From Skermanella stibiiresistens SB22 (GTDB lineage: Bacteria; Pseudomonadota; Alphaproteobacteria; Azospirillales; Azospirillaceae), in contig NZ_AVFL01000002.1 in assembly GCF_000576635.1 (NCBI RefSeq), positions 186,001 to 250,000 of the forward strand: a DNA stretch of 64,000 nucleotides, in the 5' to 3' direction. Shown here one piece after another: positions 8,318-19,258 of this stretch; positions within the stretch are counted from its first letter, which is position 1; every line of letters starts with the position of its first letter. The translations under genes and the position numbers were made by a program. The notes beneath the pieces are model-generated. The model did not search any database and was not told the DNA's origin. It saw only the letters and a list, made by a program, of their open reading frames with translations.

Positions 8318-9184
8318 GTGGAACTGGATACCCTTGTCGTGGCCCGCACCGGCGATATCGGTGGCTTCGAGGTTCGCCGCGCCTTGCCCTCGGTCAAGCG
8401 TCGCATGGTTGGGCCGTTCGTCTTCCTGGACCAGATGGGGCCGGGAGAGTTCCTGACCGGCAAGGGACTGGATGTCAGGCCCCATCCGCATATCGGGCTC
8501 TCGACCGTGACCTACCTGTTCCAGGGCGAGATCCTGCACCGGGACAGCTTGGGCACCATCAAGACGATCCAGCCCGGCGCCATCAACTGGATGACGGCTG
8601 GTCGCGGCATCTCCCATTCGGAGCGGACCGGTCCCGAGCTTCGGGCGACCGGCTCGAACCTCTACGGCATCCAGTCCTGGGTGGCGCTGCCGCATCACTT
8701 GGAGGAAACCGATCCCGCCTTCGTCCACTATCCCGTTCACGAACTGCCGGTGATCGAGGGCGAGGGCAAGTGGGTCCGCGTCATCGCGGGGTCGATGTAC
8801 GGCGCCGTATCGCCCGTCGCGACCGCGACCGAAACCTTCTACGCCGACGTGGCCTTGCAGGCCGGCGTTGGTATTCCCCTGCCGTCCGACCAGGAGGAGC
8901 GTGCCGTCTATGTGGCCGAGGGACGGATCGAGATCGCCGGCGACATCTTCGAGCCCGGCCAGCTTCTGGTGTTCCGTCCGGGTGACGAGATCACCATCAA
9001 CGCCCTGGAACCGGCTCGGCTGATGCTGCTCGGCGGCGCCGCGATGGATGGCCCGCGCCACATCTGGTGGAACTTCGTGTCCAGTTCCAAGGACAGGATC
9101 GAGCAAGCCAAGGCCGACTGGAAAGCCGGCCTCTTCGGCCAAGTCCCCGACGACCAGGAGTTCATCCCGCTACCGGACCGGTAG
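8318..9184 (+). CDS. Pirin family protein
   Basis: 288 aa from a GTG at 8318, six bases after GAGGAGG. An upstream in-frame TTG (8231) would add residues not typical of the family. The N-terminal cupin has [15 protein letters not shown], then [19 protein letters not shown] with the two metal-binding histidines, and [14 protein letters not shown]. The C-terminal cupin follows, ending with the usual [13 protein letters not shown]. Pirins bind iron or act as quercetinase-like dioxygenases; which applies here is unknown. It is cytosolic and divergent from the DUF488 gene. Confidence 0.92.
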   Translation: MELDTLVVARTGDIGGFEVRRALPSVKRRMVGPFVFLDQMGPGEFLTGKGLDVRPHPHIGLSTVTYLFQGEILHRDSLGTIKTIQPGAINWMTAGRGISHSERTGPELRATGSNLYGIQSWVALPHHLEETDPAFVHYPVHELPVIEGEGKWVRVIAGSMYGAVSPVATATETFYADVALQAGVGIPLPSDQEERAVYVAEGRIEIAGDIFEPGQLLVFRPGDEITINALEPARLMLLGGAAMDGPRHIWWNFVSSSKDRIEQAKADWKAGLFGQVPDDQEFIPLPDR

Positions 9185-9187
9185 TTC

Positions 9188-10015
9188 CTACTGGAACAGG
9201 CCCAATAGCGACTTCGACGACTGGTTGGAGATCGATAGGGCCTGTCCCGCCAATTGCTGCTTGACCTGGGCCGCCTGGAGCGCCGCCGCCTCCTTGGTCA
9301 GGTCGGCGTCGGTGATCTCGCCGATTCCCGTGGTGGTGGCGTCAACGATCGAGTTGTTGGACTTGATCGAGTTATCGACGCTCTTCGCGCTGGCGGCCAG
9401 CGAGTTCAGGGCGGTTCCCAGACTGTCCTGCGCCGTCGCGACGGTGCCGCCCGGCTGGATCAGGGCGGCGGCCGAACTGGCCGACGACACATCAGCGTTG
9501 GTCAGGGCGTCGACCAGCGAGGTTTGCAGATCCTGCGCCTTGACTGTGACCGATCCGCCGCTGCCATTGGATACGATCTTCTGATCGGAGGCGCCCTGTT
9601 CCAACAGGTTGACGCCATTGTACTTGGCATCCTTGACGAAGGCGCCGATGTCGCCGACTTGGCTCTTGTACTGGTCCTGATAGTTGGCGCGGTCTTGGGC
9701 GCTGAGCGACGGATCCGAGAGCTTGATCAACGTCGCTTTGACATCCTGGAGGGATGATGAGATGAACTGTCCGGCCTTCACCGCGACATCGATCATGCCC
9801 TTGCCGACGGCTAGCCGCTCGTTCGCGGCACCCAGCACGGCGGCGTCGCCCCGCAAGCCTTCCGCCACGCTGAAGGCGGCCCCGTCGTCATAGGCGTCGG
9901 CGACCTTCCGGCCGCTGGCGATCCGCTTCTGCGACGTGTGAACGGCGCTGTCGGCGGAGTTGAGCCCCCGAAGCGCCGAATACGAACTGGTGCTGGTGTT
10001 GACGGAACTGATCAT
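9188..10015 (-). CDS. Flagellin (short, isolated gene)
   Basis: 275 aa. The N-terminal D0/D1 part (SSYSALRGLNSADSAVHTSQ, then KRIASGRKVADAYDDGAAFS) and the C-terminal helix (QALSISNQSSKSLLGLF) are typical. Little sequence lies between them, so the variable surface D2/D3 domains are essentially absent. A GAGGTGA ribosome-binding site and a sigma-28-like promoter lie just upstream. No other motility gene is in the window, so this is an orphan flagellin, perhaps a minor or lateral-flagellum subunit. It is secreted by the flagellar export apparatus. Confidence 0.92.
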   Translation of the reverse strand: MISSVNTSTSSYSALRGLNSADSAVHTSQKRIASGRKVADAYDDGAAFSVAEGLRGDAAVLGAANERLAVGKGMIDVAVKAGQFISSSLQDVKATLIKLSDPSLSAQDRANYQDQYKSQVGDIGAFVKDAKYNGVNLLEQGASDQKIVSNGSGGSVTVKAQDLQTSLVDALTNADVSSASSAAALIQPGGTVATAQDSLGTALNSLAASAKSVDNSIKSNNSIVDATTTGIGEITDADLTKEAAALQAAQVKQQLAGQALSISNQSSKSLLGLFQ

Positions 10016-10044
10016 GGCGTCACCTCAGTATTAGACATACCTCT

Positions 10045-10071
10045 TTATCGTGGAAAATTCAATCTTGTTCA
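10045..10071 (-). promoter_or_regulatory. Possible sigma-28 (FliA) promoter of the flagellin gene
   Basis: On the minus strand TGAA is followed after 15 bases by CACGATAA, against the FliA consensus TAAA-N15-GCCGATAA. Three of four and six of eight positions match. The -10 element ends 29 bases before the flagellin ATG. Confidence 0.4.
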
Positions 10072-10101
10072 GCGCCAGTCCAAAGGCCAGCCGAGTCATC
10101 A

Positions 10102-11937
10102 ATGCACGCCTTCTTTGAAAACCTGCTCGACGCCCTCGCTCCCGCCGAGGTGGTTCAGCCTCCCCGACGACCCGGCGCATTCATCGGCTATTTCCTCAAG
10201 CCGATCCGGGGGTTGCTGATCGTCACGCTGGTTGTGTCCGGCTTGGCGTCGTTCTCGGAGCTGGCGCTCTACGCCTTCACCGGCTGGCTGGTCGACTGGA
10301 TGGCGGCGACACCGCGCGAGGAATTCCTCGCGACGCACGGCTGGGCCCTTGCCGGCATGGTGGCGGTGGCGATCGTGCTTCGGCCGCTGCTGGTGCTGGG
10401 ATCGCGCGGGCTGATCAACCTGACCCTGATCCCGGCGCTGACCAGTCAGGTCCGCTGGCGGAACTACCGCTGGGTGCTGCGGCAGAGCCTGACCTTCTTC
10501 CAGAACGACTTCGCCGGCCGGGTGGCGCAGAAGGTGATGCAGACTGGCCCGGCGCTACGCGAGGCCGTCGTCAACGTGATCGACGGCGTGTGGTTCCTGA
10601 TCACCTTCCTGATCGGCGCCGTGGCCCTGTTCGCGGCATTGGACTGGCGCCTGCTGCTGCCGGTGCTGGGTTGGATCGCCGCCTACGCCGCCGTCATCTG
10701 GATCATGGTCCCGCCGGTCCGCCGCAAGTCGGAGACGTTGTCCGAGGCGACCTCGGCGCTGACGGGCAGGGTGGTCGACAGCTACACCAACATCCTGTCG
10801 GTCAAGCTGTTCGCCCACGCCGAGCGCGAGGACGAATTCGTCCGAAGTGGGCTGGTCCGCCAGCTCGCGGCCTACCGCGTGGTGATGCGCGCCATCTTCG
10901 ACATGACGGTGGCCTTGACCGTGATCAACAGCCTGCTGCTGTTCGCCATGACCGCGTTGGCGATCCACCTGTGGCTGGCGGGATCGATCTCGACCGGCTC
11001 GATCGCGGTGGCGACCGGCCTGATCATCCGGCTGACCCAGATGTCGGGCTGGATCCTCCGCACCGTCACGACCCTGTTCGAGAACATCGGCACGATCGAG
11101 AACGGGATCGAGACCATCGCGCGGCCCCATTCCGTGACCGACCGGCCGAACGCGCCCGATCTCGTGGTCAGCCGCGGCGCCATCCGGTTCGACGCCATCC
11201 GCTTCCACTACGGCAAGGCGGGCGGCGTGATCGACGACCTGTCGCTGGATATCAGGCCGGGCGAGAAGGTCGGGCTGGTCGGCCGCTCGGGTGCCGGCAA
11301 ATCGACGCTGGTCAATCTGCTGCTGCGCTTCCACGACTTGGAGGGCGGCCGCATCCTGATCGACGGCATGGACATCTCCCAGGTGACCCAGTCGAGCCTG
11401 CGGGCCCAGATCGGCGTCGTCAGCCAGGATACCGGCCTGCTCCACCGCTCGATCGCCGACAACATCCGCTATGGCAGGCCGGATGCCACCGGCGACGACA
11501 TGGTCCGCGCGGCGCGTCTGGCGGAGGCCGACCATTTCATCGACGGCCTTTCCGATCAGCGGGGCCGCGGCGGCTACGATGTCCTGGTCGGCGAGCGCGG
11601 CGTCAAGCTGTCGGGCGGCCAGCGCCAGCGGATCGCCATCGCCCGCGTCATCCTGAAGGACGCCCCGATCCTGGTGCTGGACGAGGCGACCTCGGCCCTC
11701 GATTCCGAGGTCGAGGCCGCCATCCAGGACCAGCTGACGCATCTGATGGCCGGCAAGACCGTGATCGCCATCGCCCACCGCCTGTCCACCATAGCGGCGC
11801 TGGATCGTCTGGTCGTGATGGATGGCGGCCGCGTCATCGAACAGGGCAGCCACGCCGAACTGGTCCGGCGCGGCGGCCTCTACGCCCGTCTGTGGGAGCG
11901 CCAGTCCGGGGGCTTCCTGGGGCTCCCGGTCGAGTGA
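10102..11937 (+). CDS. ABC exporter, fused membrane and ATPase domains (MsbA-like)
   Basis: 611 aa. Residues about 30-330 form a six-helix ABC_membrane domain and the C-terminal 260 residues an ATPase. Walker A GRSGAGKST is near residue 394, the signature LSGGQRQR near 503, Walker B ILVLDEATSALD near 523, and the switch histidine in AIAHRLSTI. This is the half-transporter layout that homodimerises in the inner membrane. The substrate (lipid, peptide or drug) cannot be told. It stands alone between the flagellin and the sugar importer. Confidence 0.92.
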   Translation: MHAFFENLLDALAPAEVVQPPRRPGAFIGYFLKPIRGLLIVTLVVSGLASFSELALYAFTGWLVDWMAATPREEFLATHGWALAGMVAVAIVLRPLLVLGSRGLINLTLIPALTSQVRWRNYRWVLRQSLTFFQNDFAGRVAQKVMQTGPALREAVVNVIDGVWFLITFLIGAVALFAALDWRLLLPVLGWIAAYAAVIWIMVPPVRRKSETLSEATSALTGRVVDSYTNILSVKLFAHAEREDEFVRSGLVRQLAAYRVVMRAIFDMTVALTVINSLLLFAMTALAIHLWLAGSISTGSIAVATGLIIRLTQMSGWILRTVTTLFENIGTIENGIETIARPHSVTDRPNAPDLVVSRGAIRFDAIRFHYGKAGGVIDDLSLDIRPGEKVGLVGRSGAGKSTLVNLLLRFHDLEGGRILIDGMDISQVTQSSLRAQIGVVSQDTGLLHRSIADNIRYGRPDATGDDMVRAARLAEADHFIDGLSDQRGRGGYDVLVGERGVKLSGGQRQRIAIARVILKDAPILVLDEATSALDSEVEAAIQDQLTHLMAGKTVIAIAHRLSTIAALDRLVVMDGGRVIEQGSHAELVRRGGLYARLWERQSGGFLGLPVE

Positions 11938-12103
11938 GAAGTGCGTCAACCCGCCGCATGGGGATCTTGACGGAAGGCCGGTGACGGGTGTTTGATTGGC
12001 GTTCGAACAAACTAGAACGCACGTCACGAAACGGCGCCCAAGGCCTCAAAGAGTCGCAAGCACAATCAAGCACTCGGGGCCGGCATCCACAGGGAGGAAG
12101 CAC

Positions 12104-13062
12104 ATGAAGAAACTACTGGCCGCCACGGGTCTGGCCTTGGCGCTCGCCTTCACCCACAGCCCCGCGCAGGCCCAAAAGCCGACGATTCCCATCATCGTCA
12201 AGGACACCACGTCGTTCTATTGGCAGATCGTCCTGGCCGGAGCCCGGCAGGCCGGCAAGGACCTCGGCGTCACCGTCCAGGAGCTGGGAGCGCAGTCGGA
12301 GGCCGACATCAACGGCCAGATCGGCATCCTGGAGAACGCCGTCTCCAGCAATCCGGCCGCCGTCGTGATCTCCCCGACCCAGTTCGCGGCCCTCGGGCCG
12401 GCGATCACCGAGTCGGCGCGTCAGGTCAAGATCATCGGCATCGACAGCGCCGCCGACAGCAAGTCGTTCACCTCGTTCCTGACCACCGACAACGTCCAGG
12501 GTGGCCGCGCCGCCGCCGACGCCATCGCCGCCGCGATCGCCCAGAAGTATGGCGCCGCGGAGGGTGACATCGCTCTGATCACCTCGCTTCCGGGCGTCGG
12601 CTCGCTCGACCAGCGGGCGCAGGGCTTCAAGGAGCAGCTGGCGGCCAAGTATCCCAAGCTGAAGCTGGTCGCCGACCGCGTCGCCGACGGTCAGCCGACC
12701 ACCGGCCTCAACATCATGACCGACCTGATCACCGCCAGCCCCAACCTGCGCGGCGTCTTCGCCAGCAATCTGATCATGGCCCAGGGCGCCGGCCAGGCCA
12801 TCGCCGAGAACAACCTGGGCGACAAGATCAAGCTGATCGGCTTCGACAACGACGAGCGTCTGGTCAGCTTCCTCAGCGAGGGCGTCATCGCCGCCCTGGT
12901 CGTCCAGGACCCGTACCGCATGGGTTATGACGGCATCAAGACCGCCCTGGCCGCCTCCAAGGGCGAGGCCGTGCCAGCCGATGTCGACACCGGCGTCAAC
13001 GTCATCACCAAGGCCAACATGAACGAGAAGCGGTCGCAGGAGCTGTTGAACCCGAAGGTCAA

Positions 13063-13066
<4 letters not shown>
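12104..13066 (+). CDS. Sugar ABC transporter, periplasmic substrate-binding protein (CUT2 type)
   Basis: 320 aa from an ATG at 12104 preceded by GGGAGGAAG. An open frame running upstream has no ribosome-binding site and would bury the signal peptide. The signal peptide (MKKLLAATGLALALAF, cleavage near AQA) is followed by a ribose-binding-protein-like fold: VVISPTQFAALGPAI, KIIGIDSAADS, and IKLIGFDNDERLVSFL. Its stop overlaps the start of the ATPase gene, so the three importer genes form one operon. No kinase, isomerase or regulator lies nearby to reveal the sugar. Confidence 0.9.
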
Positions 13067-14583
<1,517 letters not shown>

Positions 14584-14601
14584 CAAGAATGGGTGAAGAC
14601 C

Positions 14602-15573
14602 ATGGCTGACCTCGCCATCGCCGCCAAGCCCCGCCGCGGACTCCGCTTCGGCTTCCTGCTGAACCTGACACTGCTGGGGCTGCTTCTGCTGATGTGGGCG
14701 GTGCTGAGCGCCACCACCGAAAGCTTCATGACGGCCAACAACATCGTCAACCTGCTGCGCCAAGCGTCGCTATGGGCGATCATCGCGATCGGCCAGACCT
14801 TCGTCATCATCACCGGCGGCATCGATTTGTCGGTCGGCGCCGTGGTCGGCTTGTCGAGCACGGTGGTGGCGCTGCTGCTCAAGGCCGACGTGCCGATCTG
14901 GGCGGCGGTGTTCCTGACGCTGTGCCTGGGCCCCGTGATCGGCGGCTTCCACGCCTTCGGCATCCTCAAGCTGGGCCTGCCGCCCTTCATCATGACGCTG
15001 GCGACGCTGACCGCCTTCCGCGGCATCGGCCTGCTGATGACCAACGGCGCCACCATCAGCGGCTTCCCGCCCGACTTCACCGGCTTCTCCCGGCTGTCGC
15101 TGCTGGGCATCCCGTCGCTGTTCTGGATCGTCATCCTGGTGGCGATCCCCAGCTACGTGCTGCTGCACCACAGCCGCTGGGGCCGCTACATCTACGCGGT
15201 CGGCAGCAACGCCGAGGCGGCCCGCCTCAGCGGTGTCCACATCGCCCGCACCATCTACCTAGCCTACATCCTGTCCGCCACGCTGGCCTGTCTGGCCGGC
15301 GTGCTGACCGCCAGCCGCATCGCGATCGGCGTCGCCACCACGGGCGAGGGCTGGGAGCTACAGTCGATCGCCTCGTCGGTGATCGGCGGCACCAGCCTGT
15401 TCGGCGCGGTCGGCAGCATCACCGGGCCGCTGCTTGGCTCGATGCTGCTGACGACCATCAACAACGGCGCCAACCTGCTGAACGTCAACCCGTTCTGGCA
15501 GCGGATCATCACCGGCTTCCTGATCATCGCGATCGTCTTCTTCGACCAGCTCCGACGCCGGAAGAAACGCTGA
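14602..15573 (+). CDS. Sugar ABC transporter permease (CUT2/RbsC-like)
   Basis: 323 aa from an ATG at 14602; an in-frame GTG at 14593 is also possible. The BPD_transp_2 fold has about nine to ten helices, and the conserved segment [15 protein letters not shown] is visible. [13 protein letters not shown] is the usual EAA-like cytoplasmic loop that contacts the ATPase. It is the last gene of the importer operon and likely works as a homodimer. The following perfect inverted repeat probably ends the transcript. Confidence 0.92.
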   Translation: MADLAIAAKPRRGLRFGFLLNLTLLGLLLLMWAVLSATTESFMTANNIVNLLRQASLWAIIAIGQTFVIITGGIDLSVGAVVGLSSTVVALLLKADVPIWAAVFLTLCLGPVIGGFHAFGILKLGLPPFIMTLATLTAFRGIGLLMTNGATISGFPPDFTGFSRLSLLGIPSLFWIVILVAIPSYVLLHHSRWGRYIYAVGSNAEAARLSGVHIARTIYLAYILSATLACLAGVLTASRIAIGVATTGEGWELQSIASSVIGGTSLFGAVGSITGPLLGSMLLTTINNGANLLNVNPFWQRIITGFLIIAIVFFDQLRRRKKR

Positions 15574-15596
15574 GCCCAAGGAAAACCGTTTACAAT

Positions 15597-15676
15597 CGTA
15601 GGTCGGGTAGAGCGTAGCGGCACCCGACAAGCAGGCGAGTTGGTGTCGGGTGCCGCTACGCTCTACCCGACCTACG
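15597..15676. repeat. REP-like element: perfect 33-bp inverted repeat, probable bidirectional terminator
   Basis: The left arm (15597-15629, beginning CGTAGGTCGGGTAGAGCG) and right arm (15644-15676) are exact reverse complements around a 14-nt loop. It lies in the gap between two convergent genes. A single degenerate arm of the same sequence occurs at 20848-20880, again between convergent genes. A dispersed repeat and a transcript-end hairpin are compatible roles. Confidence 0.85.
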
Positions 15677-15706
15677 GCTCCTACTCCGCCAGCATCATTC
15701 GCATAT

Positions 15707-16453
15707 CTAATCCGAGTAGCCGATCCGCATCAGCACCGGCCAGCGGATCGGCCGGACCTCCTCCGCGTCATGCCAGTCGGCGGCGACCGCGTCGGCGAAG
15801 GCGGGCAGGGGGTTCAACCCCTGTTTCTCCGCCAGCTTGACGGCCGACCAGCTGGCGACATAGCCGAGATAGCGGTGGCGGTTCCAGTCGGCGGTCAGGT
15901 CGTGACGGGGAGCCTCGACCTCGCGGAACGGGAAGTCGACGCCCTTGTAGGCGTTGTCGACGATCAGCCGTTCCGGCGGCCAGAAGCGGCCGATGCCCTC
16001 GTGGTAGAATGCGTCCATGAGGACGTCCAGCGCCGGGTTCACCCGCGGTGGCGCGTAGCCGACCAGCGCCGTCAGCCCGCCGGGCTTCAGCACGCGGGCG
16101 ACCTCGACCCAATAGGCCGGCAGGTCGAACCAATGCGCCGCCTGCGCCGCCACGACCAGATCGCAACTCCCGTCGGGCAGCCCGCTTTTTTCTGCCGGCG
16201 CCACCCGATACGTCACATGCGGGTGGGGCTTGGCTTGCCCGACCTGTTCGGCGCTGGCGTCGGTCGCCTCGACCCGGTCGAACACGTCGCCCAGCACCGT
16301 ACTCAATTGCCCCGATCCACAACCGCATTCCAGCGCCAACGCCGTCGAGGGCGCCAGTTCGGCCAGCGCGCGCGCGAGGGCCGGTGGGTAGCTAGGGCGG
16401 CTATCGGCGTAAAGCGCCGCGTGTCCCGAGAAATGATCCTTGAAGCCGGCCAT
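15707..16453 (-). CDS. Class I SAM-dependent methyltransferase
   Basis: 248 aa from an ATG at 16453 preceded by AAGGGAAG. It opens with FKDHFSGHAALYADSRPSYP, as in a family of small-molecule methyltransferases. Motif I is LECGCGSGQLS, followed by EATDASAEQVGQA, DLVVAAQAAHWF and a post-motif III RVLKPGGLTALVGY. The second motif I residue is Cys, not Asp, which is seen in some relatives. It is a single gene and the substrate is unknown. Confidence 0.88.
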   Translation of the reverse strand: MAGFKDHFSGHAALYADSRPSYPPALARALAELAPSTALALECGCGSGQLSTVLGDVFDRVEATDASAEQVGQAKPHPHVTYRVAPAEKSGLPDGSCDLVVAAQAAHWFDLPAYWVEVARVLKPGGLTALVGYAPPRVNPALDVLMDAFYHEGIGRFWPPERLIVDNAYKGVDFPFREVEAPRHDLTADWNRHRYLGYVASWSAVKLAEKQGLNPLPAFADAVAADWHDAEEVRPIRWPVLMRIGYSD

Positions 16454-16576
16454 GGTCTTCCCTTCCGCATATCGGTTCATGCATACACGTCCGCGTGGTA
16501 TAGCGGGTTCGCGGCACGTACGCATGCGGGATAATGTCTATCCCGGGCAACCTATACCGAAGGCGTGATCACCGCG

Positions 16577-17875
16577 TCAGGCGTGCGCCCCCTTCGCCGT
16601 CACGGCACCGCCGCCCGCCGCCGAGCCATAACGCTCGATCGTCATGCCCTCCAGGTCGATATCGGCCACGCGCCCCGACACCATGTCGGCCAGCACCCGG
16701 CCGGAGCCCGCCGCCATGGTCCAGCCCAGCGTGCCGTGGCCGGTGTTCAGGTACAGGTTCGGCAGGGAGGTGGCGCCGATGATCGGCGGCCCGTCCGGAG
16801 TCATCGGCCGCAGCCCCGTCCAGTACTCGGCGCGGGAAACGTCGCCGCCGCGCGGGAACAAATCGGTCACCACATGGTCCAGCGGTCCCCGCCGCGCCGG
16901 CCGCAGCGACAAGTCGTAGCCCGCCAGTTCCGCCGTCCCGCCAACGCGGATGCGGTCGCCCAGCCGGGTCACGGCCACCTTGTAGGTCTCATCCATCACC
17001 GTCGATTCCGGGGCGCCCGACGCGTCGGTGATCGGCACGGTCAGCGAATAGCCCTTGATCGGATAGACGGGGATGCGGATGCCCAGCGGCTTCAGCAGCA
17101 GCGGCGAGTAGCTGCCCAGAGCCACCACATAGCGGTCGGCCGTCAGCTCCCCGGCATCGGTGACGACACCGGTGATCCGCCGCCCGTCGCTGGCGATCCG
17201 TTCGATCTTGACGCCCTGGCGGAACACGACGCCGAGATCCTTGGCCAGCACCGCCAGCGCCTGGGTGAACTTGAAGCAGTCGCCGGTCTCGTCGCCGGTC
17301 AGCCGCAGCCCGCCGACGAACTTCTCTCGGACATGCCCCAAGGCGGGTTCCGCCGCCACGCAGCCGTCACGGTCCAGCACCTCGAACGGCACGCCGAACC
17401 GCTTCAGGATCGCGATGTCGGCGCCAGTGCCGTCCATCTGCTCCTGCTTGCGGAACAGTTGGAGCGTGCCCTGGCTGCGCTCGTCATACTGGATGCCAGC
17501 CTCGGTCCGCAGGTCGCGCAGCGTGTCGCGGCTGTACTCCGCGATGCGGACCATCCGCGCCTTGTTGATCTCGTACCGCTCCGCCGTGCAGTTCCGCAGC
17601 AGCGCCAGCCCCCACATCCACTGCGCGGGATCCATCTGCGGCCAGATCACCAGTGGCCTGTTCTTCATGAACAGCCACTTGATCGCCTTGAACGGCAGCC
17701 CAGGTCCCGCCCACGGCGACGAATATCCCGGCGAGACCTCGCCGGCGTTGCCATAGCTGGTCTCCAGCCCAGCAGCGGGCTGACGGTCGATGACCGTGAC
17801 CTCATGGCCGGCCTTCGCGAGGAAATAGGCCGAGGTGACTCCGATGACGCCGCTGCCGAGAACCAGTACCTTCAC
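16577..17875 (-). CDS. dadA: D-amino acid dehydrogenase (FAD-dependent, small subunit type)
   Basis: 432 aa from a GTG preceded by AGGAG. The FAD-binding motif [19 protein letters not shown] is at the N-terminus, followed by [20 protein letters not shown], the DadA signature. [14 protein letters not shown] and [12 protein letters not shown] are near the C-terminus. It oxidises D-alanine and other D-amino acids to keto acids and feeds electrons to the respiratory chain at the inner membrane. It lies 36 bp downstream of alanine racemase in the same direction, forming an L-alanine catabolic operon. Confidence 0.95.
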   Translation of the reverse strand: MKVLVLGSGVIGVTSAYFLAKAGHEVTVIDRQPAAGLETSYGNAGEVSPGYSSPWAGPGLPFKAIKWLFMKNRPLVIWPQMDPAQWMWGLALLRNCTAERYEINKARMVRIAEYSRDTLRDLRTEAGIQYDERSQGTLQLFRKQEQMDGTGADIAILKRFGVPFEVLDRDGCVAAEPALGHVREKFVGGLRLTGDETGDCFKFTQALAVLAKDLGVVFRQGVKIERIASDGRRITGVVTDAGELTADRYVVALGSYSPLLLKPLGIRIPVYPIKGYSLTVPITDASGAPESTVMDETYKVAVTRLGDRIRVGGTAELAGYDLSLRPARRGPLDHVVTDLFPRGGDVSRAEYWTGLRPMTPDGPPIIGATSLPNLYLNTGHGTLGWTMAAGSGRVLADMVSGRVADIDLEGMTIERYGSAAGGGAVTAKGAHA

Positions 17876-17911
17876 GGGATCATCTCCTAACTAGGGTTTT
17901 CGCAAGCGGCG

Positions 17912-19024
17912 TCAGCCGCCGATGTAATGCCGGTGATAGCGCCCGCCGAGGCTGGTCAGGATCTCGTAGCCGATCGTCCCGGCCGCCTCGGCCACGACAT
18001 CGACCGGGTTGTGCTCGCCGATCAGGTCGACCAGCGCGCCGGGCTCCAGCGGCCGGTCGCCCAGATCCGTCACGTCCAGCGTGATCGTGTCCATCGACAC
18101 CACGCCCGCGATCGGCAGCTTGGTGCCGCCCCGCCACGCCGCCCCGCGATTGCCCAGGCTGCGAATGAGTCCGTCGGCGTATCCGGCGGAGACGGTGGCG
18201 ATCCGGCAGCGGCCCGGCGCCACCCAGCTGGCGCCATAACCGACCCGCGTCCCGCCCTCGACCTCGCGCACCTGGATCACCCGCGCCTGGAGCCGCACGA
18301 CCGGCCTCATCGGGTTCGCGGCACCCACGACCGGCACCACGCCATAAAGCGCCGCCCCCGGCCGAACCAGATCGAAGTGATATTCCCGCCCCAGAAAGAT
18401 CCCGGACGAATTGGCGAAGCAGCCCGGCACGCCGGGAAACAGCTCCCGAGCGATCTCGAACCGCTCCAACTGCTCGGCGTTCATCGGATGATCTTGCCGC
18501 TCCGCGCAGGCCAGATGGCTCATCACGAAGCGGATATCGACGCCGTACAGGCGGCTCCGGTCGCCCGCCAGCATCGCCATCTCGCGCGGCGACAGGCCCA
18601 GCCGCGACATGCCGGTATCGACCTGAACCACGGCGGCCAGCGTCCGGTTGAGCGAGCGGGCGAGGCTGGTCCAGGCGTCGATCTGCTCCAGACTGTTGAG
18701 CACCGGCGTGATCCCATGCGCCACGCAGTCGGAATCGACACCGGGATTGACGCCATGGAGCACGAACAGCTCGGCGTCCGCGGGAATATGGGGCCGAAGC
18801 GTGATCGCCTCGTCCAGATGGGCGACGAAGAAGTGCCGGCAGCCCTCCGCCACCAGAGCCGGCGCCACCCTGGAGGCACCCAGCCCATAGGCGTCGGCCT
18901 TGACCACCCCTGCGCATGCGGCGCCACCACCCAGCCGCTCGCGCAGCAGGCGGTAGTTCGCGCGAACCGCGTCGAGGTCGATCGTCAGCAGCGCGCCAGC
19001 GCTGACTTCACGGATGTCCAGCAT
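17912..19024 (-). CDS. dadX: Alanine racemase, catabolic (DadX/Alr)
   Basis: 370 aa with AAGGA before the ATG. The PLP lysine is in VVKADAYGLG (Lys42). VDTGMSRLGLS and the catalytic-tyrosine region RVGYGASWVAPG are also present. It converts L-alanine to D-alanine, which the downstream DadA oxidises. The gene order (racemase first, dehydrogenase second) and tight spacing suggest a catabolic enzyme rather than a cell-wall housekeeping one, though both roles are possible. The start faces a TyrR-like regulator gene across 234 bp holding a TyrR-box-like sequence. Confidence 0.93.
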   Translation of the reverse strand: MLDIREVSAGALLTIDLDAVRANYRLLRERLGGGAACAGVVKADAYGLGASRVAPALVAEGCRHFFVAHLDEAITLRPHIPADAELFVLHGVNPGVDSDCVAHGITPVLNSLEQIDAWTSLARSLNRTLAAVVQVDTGMSRLGLSPREMAMLAGDRSRLYGVDIRFVMSHLACAERQDHPMNAEQLERFEIARELFPGVPGCFANSSGIFLGREYHFDLVRPGAALYGVVPVVGAANPMRPVVRLQARVIQVREVEGGTRVGYGASWVAPGRCRIATVSAGYADGLIRSLGNRGAAWRGGTKLPIAGVVSMDTITLDVTDLGDRPLEPGALVDLIGEHNPVDVVAEAAGTIGYEILTSLGGRYHRHYIGG

Positions 19025-19129
19025 GCCGTCCTTCTCCGTATTCCATGGTGTTGTTGATCAGCAATCCGCATGCCAAGCGTCGAAACGCGCGCGCTTGCTG
19101 CCGCGCGCCCAAGCCTGTGGCAAAATCTC

Positions 19130-19147
19130 CGTACACGATCGTTTACA
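19130..19147. promoter_or_regulatory. TyrR-box-like palindrome
   Basis: CGTACA-CGATCG-TTTACA matches the TyrR box TGTAAA-N6-TTTACA in 10 of 12 consensus positions. A weaker related sequence (CGTACACGAATCGTTACG) starts at 19211. Both lie between the divergent dadX and TyrR-like genes. An ACACGTGT palindrome overlaps the right edge. Confidence 0.6.
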
Positions 19148-19258
19148 CGTGTGCCACCTTCCACCCTCGCCACCGTGAAATCACCAGCCACAACAAGCCC
19201 CTGGCGCATTCGTACACGAATCGTTACGCTGTAAGCGAAACAATACGGAACCTGCGGC

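Noticed and set aside
7754-9142. A 462-codon reading of the DUF488 gene
   Set aside because: The first two thirds are antisense to pirin. The DUF488 similarity begins at the ATG at 8215, which has its own ribosome-binding site.
19025-19258. A sigma-54 promoter for dadX
   Set aside because: A GTGCCA element is present but lacks the matching GC-box at the required 10-11 base spacing.
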